NCBI GenBank assembly: GCA_046328715.1
Contig: JAXLWB010000017.1
Location: 1-64,000 of the forward strand
DNA: 64,000 nt
Reading direction: 5' to 3'
Origin: JAXLWB01 sp046328715
GTDB lineage: Bacteria > Chloroflexota > Anaerolineae > Caldilineales > Caldilineaceae
Below, one piece after another: positions 41,483-51,248 of the stretch. The position numbers were made by a program, and so were the translations under genes. The notes under the pieces are model-generated. The model did no database searches. It saw only the letters and a program-made list of their open reading frames with translations, and was not told where the DNA came from. Position 1 is the first letter of the stretch. The number at the start of each line of letters is the position of its first letter.

Positions 41483-42511
41483 TTACTGATCGTAACCGCG
41501 AATAAATTCCTCCGCCTTCTCTACCAACGATTTGCTTCCAATGTAAAGAGGCACACGCTGATGAAGCTGGGTCGGCTCAATATCTAAGATCCGTGTTGTC
41601 CCATCGGAGGCCTTTCCGCCAGCCTGCTCTACTAAGAATGCCAAAGGAGCAGCTTCATATAGAAGACGCAGTTTGCCACCAGGCTTCTTGGGATCCTTGT
41701 TGTCGGATGGATAGTAGAAGATGCCACCCATCAACAAATTACGATGGAAATCAGCGACCAACGAGCCGATATAACGCAGTGAAAGCTCTTTTCGTTCTGG
41801 GTTATCTCCTTGCAGCCAATCTGTATATTTTTGGACACCTGCACTCCAGTAACGTTCGTTGCCCTGATTGACGCTATAATATTTGGGCTTGTCAGGAATG
41901 CGAATGTGGGGGTGTGACAACAAGAATTCGCCCACGCGAGGATCCAACGTGAAACCGTGTACACCCTTGCCTGCTGAATAGACCAGCATGGTGCTTGAGC
42001 CATAAATGACATAGCCTGCCGCCACCAGACTACGCCCAGGTTGCAAACAATCCTCTAGCGTACCAGGGCCTGACTCAGTTTTGCGCCGATGGATCGCAAA
42101 GATCGTACCAACACTCACGTTGACATCAATATTGGAGGAACCATCAAGCGGATCGTAGAGTAGGACATACTTCCCAGTTGGATAATGATCTGGGATCGGA
42201 ATAATGTCATCTTCCTCTTCGGAGGCCATCACAGCCAAACGCCCTGTGTGATCATTGAGGCGATAGATCGTCAGTTCAGCAAACTCATCTAGCTTCTGAA
42301 CGGTGTCACCATGTACGTTGACACTTCCGGTACTGCCAAGGATCTGAGAAAGCCCAGCACGTGTCGTATTGCTTGCGATGATCTTTGCCGCCAACGCTAT
42401 GTCGTACATCAAGTTGGTCAAAACACCAGTCGCTTCCGGGAAAGCGGCCTGCTCTTCCTGAAGATAGCGCTCAATGGTGACAATTTTGTCGGAAAATTTG
42501 CGCGTTTCCAT
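41483..42511 (-). CDS. fbp: fructose-1,6-bisphosphatase class I
   Basis: A 342-aa gluconeogenic phosphatase. ATG 42511 is chosen since GGGAG lies seven bases upstream; the longer frame is unsupported. Metal- and substrate-binding motifs are VMASEEEDDII, YVLLYDPLDGSSNIDVNVSVGTIF, the C-terminal GGKLRLLYEAAPLAFLVEQAGG and IEPTQLHQRVPLYIGS. Full length for the class. It converts fructose 1,6-bisphosphate to fructose 6-phosphate; gap and pgk are 12 kb away on the other strand. Confidence 0.96.
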   Translation of the reverse strand: METRKFSDKIVTIERYLQEEQAAFPEATGVLTNLMYDIALAAKIIASNTTRAGLSQILGSTGSVNVHGDTVQKLDEFAELTIYRLNDHTGRLAVMASEEEDDIIPIPDHYPTGKYVLLYDPLDGSSNIDVNVSVGTIFAIHRRKTESGPGTLEDCLQPGRSLVAAGYVIYGSSTMLVYSAGKGVHGFTLDPRVGEFLLSHPHIRIPDKPKYYSVNQGNERYWSAGVQKYTDWLQGDNPERKELSLRYIGSLVADFHRNLLMGGIFYYPSDNKDPKKPGGKLRLLYEAAPLAFLVEQAGGKASDGTTRILDIEPTQLHQRVPLYIGSKSLVEKAEEFIRGYDQ

Positions 42512-42598
42512 TGTCTTTCTCCCATCGTTTCCTGAATATTGAGTTGTTCGATCAGGACATACGCTCTTATCATCCCGATTATGCGTACGTCCGATCAA

Positions 42599-45109
42599 TT
42601 AATGCGAGCCATATAAACGAGTATAATGATAGAGGTTGCTGGTTACAGCCTGTACATAAATGCGAGGTTCATTTAAGGTCAGCACTTCGACAAAGAGCAT
42701 ATCATCTTCACCAGAGGTTTCACGCCACTGTTCAGCATTGCCGACACCCGCATTATAACCTACCAGTGCAGAGACCAAGTTCCCATTGAGATACGAGCGT
42801 GTCCAATCGAGGTAATAGGCTCCAAAACGAAGGTTAATATAGGGTCGGTAAATCAGTTCGTCGGACCAGTTGGCATGGCCCATCTTTTCGGCGACTTCAC
42901 GTGCGGTCGCAGGCATAATCTGTGCCAGACCTTGTGCAGCGGCACCCGAACGGGCCCCCTCTTCAAAGAGACTCTCTTGTCGAATCAAACTAAAATATAG
43001 CAGAGGATCGATTTTATTTGCTTGCGCTTCCTTGATAATTAGCTCAGCAAAGGGTTGTGGATAGATACGCTTTTGCAGGAAAATTGGGGCATCTTCAACG
43101 AGGTGAGCAGGACTCATCTGGACAAATCTTTGCATGGCGACAATACTAAGTTGGTAAGCGCCAAGCCGTTCGAATTCCAAACTGAGAGAATAGAGTGCCT
43201 GCGGGTTGTCCTTATAGCGGTCGAAAACACGATTCAGATAGGATAGACCTTGATAACGCCGATCAACGTTGAGCAAGATCTCGCCTTGAATGAGATCAAT
43301 ATCAGCGGCAATGGTAGGGGAAAGTACGCCTGGCTGAGGAACATTGAGCAGTGGCCATTGCTGCAGCCATTGCTCAGCAAAGGCTTGACTACCATTATCT
43401 CCTTCGAGTCTCGAAGGCGGTCCTGCAACTGTAGGCATTGCCTTTAAAAATTGTCCACCGGTATGCGACGTCTGCTTCATTGCCATGGCTGACAAGACAC
43501 CATAGTAGATATCGGGAGCACGGGTTACCAATCCTTGCCAGGCAGTCTTCGCCTGGTCGGGCTGGCCATGAGCATCCAGGGAGCGTCCTAACCAATATGC
43601 AACTGCATCCCACATCTTGTCCGGGTAGTCTTGCTGTAGGCGCTGATAGATGGATGTAGCCTGTGCAAAGAAGCCGCCTCGATAAGCACCTGTGGCAACA
43701 GCATAGAGCGCAAATGGAACGCGCGGGCTTTGCGGGAAGGTATCTGCCAGGGCCAGAAAGTCAGCAGCAGCTTCGATTTCATTATCTTCCTGAAGTGCCT
43801 GTACCCCGCTCTTCCATAATGCTTCAGGGGCCAGAGGATCGTTGGGGAATTGGCGAGCAAAGGTGCGGTAGGTGCGTCGGCCTTCGCCGCTTTGCCCTCG
43901 TCTTGTCTGTGCCAATGCTTTGTCCATCCATACCTGGCCCACACAAGGGCAGGTGGCAAATTCGGTAATCACCCGGTCGAAAGCCAGAATGGCAGAATCA
44001 AAGTCTTCCGCACCGAGTTGACTTTCTCCAAGCCCTTGCAACGCTAAGGCATAACGAGTTTCAGTGATCGGAACACTGTTCAGGTAACTCTGAAAGGCAT
44101 TAATTGCAGGATACCAGGCTTGAGCGTGGTAATCGATGATTCCACGATCATACAAATCGAAGTTCTCGTTGCGATTTACCAATTCAATCAATGCTAAGTA
44201 GGCAGATTGGCTTTCTGGAGACTCTTTTGTGATTGCCTGCCAACGCTCGATCGCCTTGGTTTCATCGCTAGCCGTAGCGTAGGCTTGAGCAGAGCGATAC
44301 AATATTTCTGCTCGATAATCGGGCACCTTGGCAAAGGTAAGAATGGTGTCGTAGATGGCCACTGCATTCGTGTAACGTCCTGCATCAACCTCGATCTGTG
44401 CTGCCAGTTCCAACCAATGCGCCTTGGCAGATTCATCGCTGGATGCTCCAGCAGCGAGTTGGTAGGCCTTAGCCGCCTCAACACTGTTGTCTGCACCAGC
44501 ATAGGCACTTGCCATTTCCGATTGAACCATTTCCTGAGCTGCTGGCAAGAGTATGGCTAGCTGCTGCAAGCTTTGAATTGAACCCGCATAGTCGGCCAGG
44601 GATTGCTGTAATTCGCTACGCAACAACCAAACCCGAGGCGCAAGGCGATTGATGAAAGGCGTGTCGCTTGCAACCGTAAAGGTAAAAGTCGCCAGCGTAT
44701 CTAGCGCTTGTTGCCACATTCCATCCGCTCGGTATGCGCGTGCCAAATCAAATTGGGCCTGAAGGCGTAACTCTTGATCATTGTTAGGCGATGCGATAAA
44801 ATCCTGAAATTCTTTGCGCGCTGCGGCATAATCACCATAACGCAATTGATATTGTCCGTCATCAAGCTGTTCTAAAGGCGACAGCGTAGGAACAGCAGTT
44901 GCAGTAGGAGGTGGAATTGGGGTTACTGTAGGTATAGCATCAGTAGGAGGTACAGCAGCAGCACTCGAAACTTTCTCCTGAGCTGTTGTCGACGTTACCG
45001 ACTCTGGTGTAGCGGTCGGAGTTGGTGTAGGCGAGTCATCCTCTCCACAAGCGGACAGAGCCAGAACGATAACCACTAAAAAAACTGTTTTTACAACCCT
45101 AGAAAACAT
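42599..45109 (-). CDS. lipoprotein lytic transglycosylase (Slt-like) with TPR repeats
   Basis: Periplasmic/extracellular peptidoglycan lytic transglycosylase. From ATG 45109 the product is 836 aa and begins with a lipoprotein signal (LVVIVLALSACGEDDS, lipobox LSAC); ATG 45136 is also possible and neither has a clear Shine-Dalgarno sequence. A Thr/Pro-rich stretch is followed by ~15 TPR-like helical repeats (~80-640), as in the superhelical part of Slt70, then the SLT domain: catalytic Glu in LIRQESLFEEGARS, GLAQIMPATA, RFGAYYLDW and VGYNAGVGN. It cleaves the MurNAc-GlcNAc bond to form anhydro ends. Confidence 0.9.
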   Translation of the reverse strand: MFSRVVKTVFLVVIVLALSACGEDDSPTPTPTATPESVTSTTAQEKVSSAAAVPPTDAIPTVTPIPPPTATAVPTLSPLEQLDDGQYQLRYGDYAAARKEFQDFIASPNNDQELRLQAQFDLARAYRADGMWQQALDTLATFTFTVASDTPFINRLAPRVWLLRSELQQSLADYAGSIQSLQQLAILLPAAQEMVQSEMASAYAGADNSVEAAKAYQLAAGASSDESAKAHWLELAAQIEVDAGRYTNAVAIYDTILTFAKVPDYRAEILYRSAQAYATASDETKAIERWQAITKESPESQSAYLALIELVNRNENFDLYDRGIIDYHAQAWYPAINAFQSYLNSVPITETRYALALQGLGESQLGAEDFDSAILAFDRVITEFATCPCVGQVWMDKALAQTRRGQSGEGRRTYRTFARQFPNDPLAPEALWKSGVQALQEDNEIEAAADFLALADTFPQSPRVPFALYAVATGAYRGGFFAQATSIYQRLQQDYPDKMWDAVAYWLGRSLDAHGQPDQAKTAWQGLVTRAPDIYYGVLSAMAMKQTSHTGGQFLKAMPTVAGPPSRLEGDNGSQAFAEQWLQQWPLLNVPQPGVLSPTIAADIDLIQGEILLNVDRRYQGLSYLNRVFDRYKDNPQALYSLSLEFERLGAYQLSIVAMQRFVQMSPAHLVEDAPIFLQKRIYPQPFAELIIKEAQANKIDPLLYFSLIRQESLFEEGARSGAAAQGLAQIMPATAREVAEKMGHANWSDELIYRPYINLRFGAYYLDWTRSYLNGNLVSALVGYNAGVGNAEQWRETSGEDDMLFVEVLTLNEPRIYVQAVTSNLYHYTRLYGSH

Positions 45110-45466
45110 AAAATCATGCAATTGACTAACACCCATCAAGAGGTGAAACCCAATATCAAATTTGAGAGCATATCGTGAATTTGGTATCATCGGTTTTGTT
45201 ACACTATCGTAGTTCATATTACACATGTCACCCAGCATTTGATAAGTCTAAATTATCTGAACTACCAACTGTGTAGCCGAGATGGTAACACAAGATAAAG
45301 CATTGTGTAGTAACCCAATTAACGTTTGAGTTGTGATAAACGTTCCAAACAAAACGGTTCTTAAACTCATTTGTGAAGCGTAGCAGTAGGTCCTTCGCTC
45401 GCTCAGTGTGCTACTAATGAGAGTAAATTGCTACATTCAAAAAGTTTTGAACAAGGTAGATATCTG

Positions 45467-46972
45467 ATGACAGCAAGTTTGCAACAAGAACAAGCCAGTG
45501 CCCTATCCGGGTACGAATTGGTGGTTGGCATGGAAGTCCATGCGCAAGCACTGACGCGTTCGAAAATGTTTTGCCGATGTGCAACCGACTACGCAGGTGC
45601 GCCGCCCAACACCCGAACATGCCCTGTTTGCTTGGGGATGCCAGGCTCGTTGCCGGTGATTAACCGGGCAGCAGTCGAGGCAACCATCAAAACAGGGTTG
45701 GCATTGCATTGCACCATCAATGAAACTGCTGTCTTTGCTCGCAAGAATTATAACTATCCTGACCTGCCCAAGGGCTATCAAATTTCTCAGTATGAGCTTC
45801 CACTATGTGAGCATGGCTGGATCGAGATCGATCTGCCAGATGGTTCCACCAAACGCATCGGAATTCGGCGTGTTCATCTAGAGGAGGACACCGGGCGCTC
45901 GATGCATCAAGGCATCTTTTCCTACATCGATTTAAATCGAGCTGGGGTACCGCTGATGGAAATTGTGTCAGAGGCAGATATCCACAGCCCGGATGAAGCC
46001 TATGCTTACATGACTAAGTTGCGTTCGATCTTACGCTATTTGGGTGTCAACAGCGGAGATATGGAGAAAGGCGCACTACGCTGCGAACCCAATATCAGTG
46101 TACGCACCTTCGCCCAGAAGGAACGTAATGAGTACGGGACCAAAGTCGAGGTAAAAAATCTCAATAGCTTTCGCTCCATGCGCAGCGCCATTGCTTTTGA
46201 ATTGGAGCGGCAGGTTCGAGTCATCGAGAAAGGCGGAAAAGTAGAGCAGGTGAACATGGGCTGGGACGAGGACAAGCAAGTAACTGTGTTACAGCGCAGT
46301 AAGGAAAGTGCCCATGATTATCGCTACTTTCCCGAGCCAGATCTGCCGCCGCTGCGTGTCAGCCCTATCTATGTGGAGCAAGTGCGCCGTTCATTACCCG
46401 ATCTAGCGGAGACCAAACGGGATCGCTACATGAACGAATGGGGCGTCCGCCGCATTGATGCAGAACTGATCTCTAGCGAGAAGTTGGTGGCCGAGTACTA
46501 TGAAGCGGCAGTGGCTATTTACGGTAATGGCGAAGGTAAACCGCAACGTCTAGCGAACTGGCTCACGACCGAATTATTCCGCTTGCTTTACAGCGATGGA
46601 TCAGGAACGGATCTCCGATCCATTGTTGATGCAAAGGTCAAGCCAGCACAGCTTGCAGCTTTGGTAAAATTAGTCGACGACAAAGCAATCAACCCAAATA
46701 CAGGCAAGAAAGTGCTAGAGACAATGGTCGAGACTGGAGAAGAACCCAGCCAGATCATTCAACGGGAAGGTTTGGCAATGGTTAGCGACACCAGTGTCAT
46801 TGATCAGGCCATTCAAGAGATCTTTACTAAAAGCGAAGCCGAACTCACTCGCTATCGCAGCGGCGAAGAGAAATTGTTCGGCTTCTTCATGGGGCAAGTC
46901 ATGCGTGCAACCAAGGGCAAGGCCGATCCGGCATTGGCAAAGCAACGACTTGAGGAACTAATCAAGGGATAA
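45467..46972 (+). CDS. gatB: aspartyl/glutamyl-tRNA amidotransferase subunit B
   Basis: GatB of the GatCAB amidotransferase, 501 aa, which activates Glu-tRNA(Gln)/Asp-tRNA(Asn) for transamidation. The start ATG 45467 has AAGG upstream. Cradle-domain motifs are YELVVGMEVHAQ, MFCRC, CPVCLGMPGSLPVINR, KNYNYPDLPKGYQISQ, HLEEDTGRS and RAGVPLMEIVSE. The C-terminal YqeY-like tail ends GQVMRATKGKADPALA. The partner genes gatA and gatC are not in the window. It is followed after five bases by the pantothenate kinase gene. Confidence 0.96.
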   Translation: MTASLQQEQASALSGYELVVGMEVHAQALTRSKMFCRCATDYAGAPPNTRTCPVCLGMPGSLPVINRAAVEATIKTGLALHCTINETAVFARKNYNYPDLPKGYQISQYELPLCEHGWIEIDLPDGSTKRIGIRRVHLEEDTGRSMHQGIFSYIDLNRAGVPLMEIVSEADIHSPDEAYAYMTKLRSILRYLGVNSGDMEKGALRCEPNISVRTFAQKERNEYGTKVEVKNLNSFRSMRSAIAFELERQVRVIEKGGKVEQVNMGWDEDKQVTVLQRSKESAHDYRYFPEPDLPPLRVSPIYVEQVRRSLPDLAETKRDRYMNEWGVRRIDAELISSEKLVAEYYEAAVAIYGNGEGKPQRLANWLTTELFRLLYSDGSGTDLRSIVDAKVKPAQLAALVKLVDDKAINPNTGKKVLETMVETGEEPSQIIQREGLAMVSDTSVIDQAIQEIFTKSEAELTRYRSGEEKLFGFFMGQVMRATKGKADPALAKQRLEELIKG

Positions 46973-46977
46973 TATCT

Positions 46978-47823
46978 ATGCCCAACCCTTCAGTTCGTGC
47001 AGCAATCGACTTTGGCATCAGCAACACTGATGCAATTGCGCAAGTAAATGGCGAATGGCGACGCTGGACCCAACCCTACGATGGCGATCCCGATCCAGAC
47101 GATGTACACCGAATCCTTGCGAAAGGCGAGGTTGACCTTGGCTTACTCTCGCAATTGGCAGTCACGGGTGGACGCCACAAACTGTTACCAAGCACGATCG
47201 ACCATTGCGAGATCGTGTCAGTTAACGAGGTGCAAGCCATTGGCCGAGGAGGGCGTGCGCTGGCACAATTGCCCGACAACCAGAAGCGTAAACCGGTGCT
47301 TGTCATCAGTGCCGGATCGGGGACGGCAATCATTGCGGCACGCGCTAAAACGGTTCAACATGTGAGTGGCACCGCCGTCGGTGGCGGTACGATGCTGGGA
47401 CTCGGTCGCCTGCTGCTCGGCACTGTTGATCCGCTGGAAATTCAGCAGTTGGCAGAACAAGGCGACCCGAATGGCGTCGACCTTTCCCTGGCGGATGTGA
47501 TTACTGGCCCAATCGGCTCACTACCCGCCAACGCAACAGCTGTAAACTTCGGGCGGTTGGCACGGTCTGTGACTCAAGCAAGCCGCCAAGACATTGCGGC
47601 TGGGATCATCAACCTGGTAGGGCAGACGATTGGGTTAATTGCAGTCAATGCTGCACATGCTCAGAGGATTGAACACATTGTCGTGATTGGTCATTTGATT
47701 GATATGAGTGGAATTCGCCGTGTGTTGGAGTCAGTCGGCATTTATTATGCGACTAAGATGTACTTACCTGAACATGCTGGCTTCGGTACAGCGCTCGGCG
47801 CATTGTTGAGTCTAGAAAAATAG
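46978..47823 (+). CDS. type II pantothenate kinase-like protein (Fumble/CoaW family)
   Basis: A 281-aa ASKHA-fold kinase of the eukaryotic-type PanK/CoaW branch: phosphate-binding AAIDFGISNTDAIA, catalytic-Glu region VSVNEVQAIGRGG, VLVISAGSGTAII and VSGTAVGGGTMLGLGRLLLG. The C-terminal GFGTALGALLSLE closes the fold. The expected role is phosphorylation of pantothenate, the first step of CoA synthesis; some members act on phosphopantetheine-type metabolites instead. It is co-transcribed with gatB (5-bp gap) and ends at a strong terminator. Confidence 0.82.
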   Translation: MPNPSVRAAIDFGISNTDAIAQVNGEWRRWTQPYDGDPDPDDVHRILAKGEVDLGLLSQLAVTGGRHKLLPSTIDHCEIVSVNEVQAIGRGGRALAQLPDNQKRKPVLVISAGSGTAIIAARAKTVQHVSGTAVGGGTMLGLGRLLLGTVDPLEIQQLAEQGDPNGVDLSLADVITGPIGSLPANATAVNFGRLARSVTQASRQDIAAGIINLVGQTIGLIAVNAAHAQRIEHIVVIGHLIDMSGIRRVLESVGIYYATKMYLPEHAGFGTALGALLSLEK

Positions 47824-47865
47824 GGCGCAGGCGAAGAGAGGACCGTGAAACTTTTTCGGTAAAAC

Positions 47866-47902
47866 AAAACGACCAGCCACTTGAAATGTGGCTGGTCGTT
47901 TT
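47866..47902. terminator. bidirectional terminator (15-bp stem)
   Basis: AAAACGACCAGCCAC and GTGGCTGGTCGTTTT pair perfectly around a seven-base loop, with A and T runs on either side. It lies between the convergent pantothenate kinase and Met-rich secreted protein genes. Confidence 0.93.
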
Positions 47903-47910
47903 GATCAAAT

Positions 47911-49125
47911 TTACTGCATTGCGTCTAACGGAATGAGGACCGCATCTTCAGGAGCCGAAATTTCAGGCGCATCATTGAAATCGCTGGCATTATTGGTGAC
48001 GTGCATCTCAAAGGTCGTCTTCTCTTTCGAGCGAGCCGGACGTGCACCACTGCCCATCGCTGCGAGTTGAATTACGGAGCTCATGTCCCAATTCATGTCC
48101 ATCGTTTGGCCGTAAACATAGCCATCATCCAGACCGATCTGGGCAGTTTGCACCCAGTCCAAGCCTTGGGTCAGCATCGGCGCAACCAATTGCAACATAC
48201 CAGCAACTTCGGCTGGGCTGGTGCTATCGAGTTGCGGAATATCTTGCCCGCTGTTCTTCAACATCTCAAAGACCATATTCAAAATCGTCTCATTGGTGAG
48301 CAAGGCATTGAAGTCAATTGTGCTTTGAATCTCCGCTACAGGCACACCATCTACTTCACTATCGTCCAGGCGCTCTAAAATGACGATGTTCTTAAGCGCA
48401 TCTTGTAGATCTTTGTTTTCACTCAAGTTCGCTAGTGACATGCCCATCATCATTCCTGCCATTTGGGCCTGTGTCTGCTCGCTGGGGTTCGACATTTGAT
48501 CCATTGCGCTGGCCATCTGTGTTTCCATCAACGTAGCAATGTCAATGCCATACCAACCGGTGGGAATATTCAAATCTGGCAACGCTGAAGAAATATCATC
48601 CAGGTTGATGTACATTACACCATCGACCAGACGAATCTCTATCGTGAGATCGCTTGGAATATCGATTCCTGCCTGCGAAGAAAGATACTCGGAAACTTCG
48701 TCACTGAGTTGAATATCCATGCCCATGTCAAAGGACATATGACTATAGACACCAGCGACCTTATCCATGTAATCCTTCATGAAGCCTTCCATGTCATCTG
48801 CCATTGACTCGGAAGCGTTCTTCATCATGTCCTGCATTTCCTGCATGAACGCTGTATCCACATAGAAATTCGTGTCAAGATTGATCTTACCGCTAGCATC
48901 TTTGATTGGGAAATTTGGTACATTCTGCAAGGAAAGCTGAATCTCACTGTTTTGTACCGATGACGAAACTTCCTTCATCGCCTCTTGAGACTGATGAAGC
49001 AGATCACAACTCTCTTGATCAAGGTCCCCACAAAAGACGTACGGGGTCTCGTCTGACTGTGCAAAGACAGCTGTCGGAGCCAGTGCCATCAGTAGAACCA
49101 GGAAAAGAATCAAAATTCGTTTCAT
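47911..49125 (-). CDS. secreted Met-rich protein of unknown function
   Basis: A 404-aa exported protein with a clear signal peptide (ILILFLVLLMALAPTAVFAQ). The mature part has alternating beta-strand-like segments (SEIQLSLQNVPNFPI, LTIEIRLVDGVMYINLDD, VVAEIQ-type) recalling the LolA/LppX-like curved-sheet fold of DUF6612-type lipoproteins. There are strikingly many methionines (for example MQEMQDMMKN, MAGMMMGMS). A pair of cysteines lies near the N-terminus (FCGDLDQESC). No family could be named with confidence. It is transcribed alone. Confidence 0.65.
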   Translation of the reverse strand: MKRILILFLVLLMALAPTAVFAQSDETPYVFCGDLDQESCDLLHQSQEAMKEVSSSVQNSEIQLSLQNVPNFPIKDASGKINLDTNFYVDTAFMQEMQDMMKNASESMADDMEGFMKDYMDKVAGVYSHMSFDMGMDIQLSDEVSEYLSSQAGIDIPSDLTIEIRLVDGVMYINLDDISSALPDLNIPTGWYGIDIATLMETQMASAMDQMSNPSEQTQAQMAGMMMGMSLANLSENKDLQDALKNIVILERLDDSEVDGVPVAEIQSTIDFNALLTNETILNMVFEMLKNSGQDIPQLDSTSPAEVAGMLQLVAPMLTQGLDWVQTAQIGLDDGYVYGQTMDMNWDMSSVIQLAAMGSGARPARSKEKTTFEMHVTNNASDFNDAPEISAPEDAVLIPLDAMQ

Positions 49126-49313
49126 CGTTTAATCCTCCCTCAAACTGAACAGAAATAGAATTTTAGGTATTTGCAAACGTAATTGGCCTATTAGCTAAAG
49201 GAAACTCCTTTGTATAATAGCATCCTAACACGGCTCACAAACTTTGTAAACTGTCTGCAAAATAGTTACCTTTAAGATTAGGTTAATAATTGAAGACCAT
49301 TGGCAAAACTCTC

Positions 49314-49342
49314 TTGTCAATCTCTTGAAAGTGCTGTATAAT
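49314..49342 (+). promoter_or_regulatory. near-consensus sigma70 promoter
   Basis: TTGTCA (49314-49319), an exact 17-base spacer and TATAAT (49337-49342): one mismatch from the ideal promoter, the best match in the window. The nearest annotated plus-strand gene is 660 bp downstream, so it likely serves a small RNA or small ORF, or gives the GNAT-like gene a long leader. Confidence 0.75.
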
Positions 49343-49351
49343 TAGAGAGCA

Positions 49352-49423
49352 ATGGTCAATTTGCAAAGTCAGTTGAACATCCTTCCAGAAAATGCATTGC
49401 TGGAACGTTATTCGATGGTATAA
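49352..49423 (+). CDS. possible 23-aa small protein / leader ORF
   Basis: ATG 49352 lies ten bases after the -10 box with agagag just ahead of it. It encodes MVNLQSQLNILPENALLERY plus three residues, then TAA. A GAGACGA/TCGTCTC hairpin follows at 49428-49444. The sequence is protein-like in composition but matches nothing I know, and a chance ORF of this length is common. Confidence 0.25.
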   Translation: MVNLQSQLNILPENALLERYSMV

Positions 49424-50003
49424 ACAAGAGACGATTTTCGTCTCGAATGGTTACGTACGATTATTTGTAACCATTTCGTTTCTCTGACATTTTCTTGGTC
49501 CGTCGCACTTGAGTCAGAATCAAAGCTGCTTTGACACTTTGTTCACCAACTATCATGTAACGTTCAGAAGTAGTGTCTTCTAAAGATGGTGATGGCACAG
49601 TAACATTTTGTACGGAATAGCAAGATAGCCTCATCCTAAACCACAGTTGCAAATCAGAACAATGCTCTTCGTCTAAGCGATTTCAAAACAAAAAGAGTTC
49701 CCTTGAAATCGGCTGAGCCATTGCAAAAAGCTTTAAATTTGGGTGATCTGGTTTATTCAATAACCCTAGCAAACAAATGGATTCAGTATGGATTGCCACA
49801 GACTTTGTTGTTGAAACTGTAGCATTTTGTTAGTTAGGGATTCCTATTCTGTAGGAAATTTTGAGTAAATTTGGTTTGTTTCTCTTTTAGAGAACGGGGT
49901 TGACGAGGGATAAACGTAGTATTGAATAGTTGGGAAAGAAGCTATGGATCTATAGGTAACCTTACTGGTAGATTGTTCTTGCTTCTGCGGAGTCTGTTCA
50001 CTA

Positions 50004-51113
50004 GTGATTCGTACATTCCGAATTGTTGATATCTTTCTTGCACAGCGTCTTCTGCGCCATGCCACAAGGCTAAATCCGGCGCAGTCGCTTACCTGTCCTC
50101 GACCTTCGTTATGGCGAGCACTGCTTCCCATAAATCCACTAGATGATGCGAAAACGTTTACCTATATTTTAGACCAACGTGATAATAGTGTAGCACGTGC
50201 TGGCCTGCTACAAGCTAGAAAACGCCCAGGGCGACCCGAGGCAGATGTGACTCTGCTTGCGCCCCGGCTCGATGCTAAGTATGGTCATCCTGCGATCTGG
50301 CAGAAATTGCTTGCCCACTTTACACAAACAGCCGTTCAACTGGGTGTCAGTCGCATTTATATCTCTGCACCAGATGAGCCGACCATCTCTCACACCCTGA
50401 ACAGCGTGGGGTTTCGAGCCTATTCTCGACAGACAGTATGGCGTTTGACAGGCGCATTGCCCGAAAAAGCACCCAAGTTGGACTACAACCAGCTACGTCT
50501 GCAATGTATCGGCGATGAATGGGGATTGACACGTCTTTACGCCCAATCCACGCCCAAAGCTGTGCAACTAGCGGAGGGCGCTCACAGCGATCGGGAGGTG
50601 AGTGCACCGCTCCTGGATCATCGCATTTCGGGCAGCAGTAAGAGCTATGTGCTGGTTGAAAATGGGCGGATCAACGGCTGTGTGCAAACCGTCGTGGGAG
50701 CGTTTGGTGCCTGGCTAACATTGTGGGTAGATACCCGACAGCCAGCACCACAGCGGATTCACCTCTTGCTACAGCAAGGCATCACCTCGGTCCATGAAGT
50801 GAATTGCAACCTTCCGGTCTATATTGGCGTAGATGAATACCAAGGAGGCATTGCACCGATCTTGGTTGAGTACGGGTTTGCACCCTTTACTGATGTGGTC
50901 AAAGCGGTAAAACAGACCATGCAGCCGATCCGGGAAGGGATTCGGTTGCGCATGCCCATCCTTGAAACGTTACCCAGTGTGCCCTCGGCACCTTATCATC
51001 GGCAAGTTAATGCAATTGATACTTTGTTGGAACTCCAAGGAGTAGCAAAACGTTTTGAAATTGTATCGTTGGCAGGTAACTGTTCACGTGATTCTCACTT
51101 GTCCCAGGAATGA
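50004..51113 (+). CDS. GNAT-like acyltransferase domain protein
   Basis: A 369-aa protein. The N-terminal half has GNAT character (an IR-F-RIVDIFLAQRLLR opening, later KLLAHFTQTAVQLGVSRIYI and FRAYSRQTVW). The C-terminal half may be a second degenerate GNAT domain (SYVLVENGRINGCVQTVVGA, GFAPFTDVV). The canonical acetyl-CoA R/Q-x-x-G-x-G/A loop is not evident. The start is taken as GTG 50004; the ribosome-binding site is poor. The substrate is unknown. The R3H ATPase gene follows after 135 bp, and the two may be co-transcribed. Confidence 0.6.
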   Translation: MIRTFRIVDIFLAQRLLRHATRLNPAQSLTCPRPSLWRALLPINPLDDAKTFTYILDQRDNSVARAGLLQARKRPGRPEADVTLLAPRLDAKYGHPAIWQKLLAHFTQTAVQLGVSRIYISAPDEPTISHTLNSVGFRAYSRQTVWRLTGALPEKAPKLDYNQLRLQCIGDEWGLTRLYAQSTPKAVQLAEGAHSDREVSAPLLDHRISGSSKSYVLVENGRINGCVQTVVGAFGAWLTLWVDTRQPAPQRIHLLLQQGITSVHEVNCNLPVYIGVDEYQGGIAPILVEYGFAPFTDVVKAVKQTMQPIREGIRLRMPILETLPSVPSAPYHRQVNAIDTLLELQGVAKRFEIVSLAGNCSRDSHLSQE

Positions 51114-51248
51114 AATTGGTGACCAATCTTGGGTGAGTAACAGTTATCTATAAAATAAAAGCGCTTGACGAGAATTGCAGTCTATCACTTGAATTTGAAC
51201 CTAAAGAGCGACTCGTAAAGCGATCTTTAATCAAATTAGGAGCATACG

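Larger units (their letters stand above)
49126..50003. other. 878-bp intergenic region
   Basis: It contains an excellent plus-strand promoter (49314-49342), a 23-codon ORF right behind it and a small hairpin (49428-49444). The rest, to 50003, is AT-rich and shows no recognisable gene; the minus-strand ORFs at 49461-49652 and 49844-50131 have no family resemblance. Confidence 0.6.

Noticed and set aside
49461..49652. 63-codon minus-strand ORF in the 49-50 kb gap
   Set aside because: AT-rich region, no ribosome-binding site, no recognisable text.
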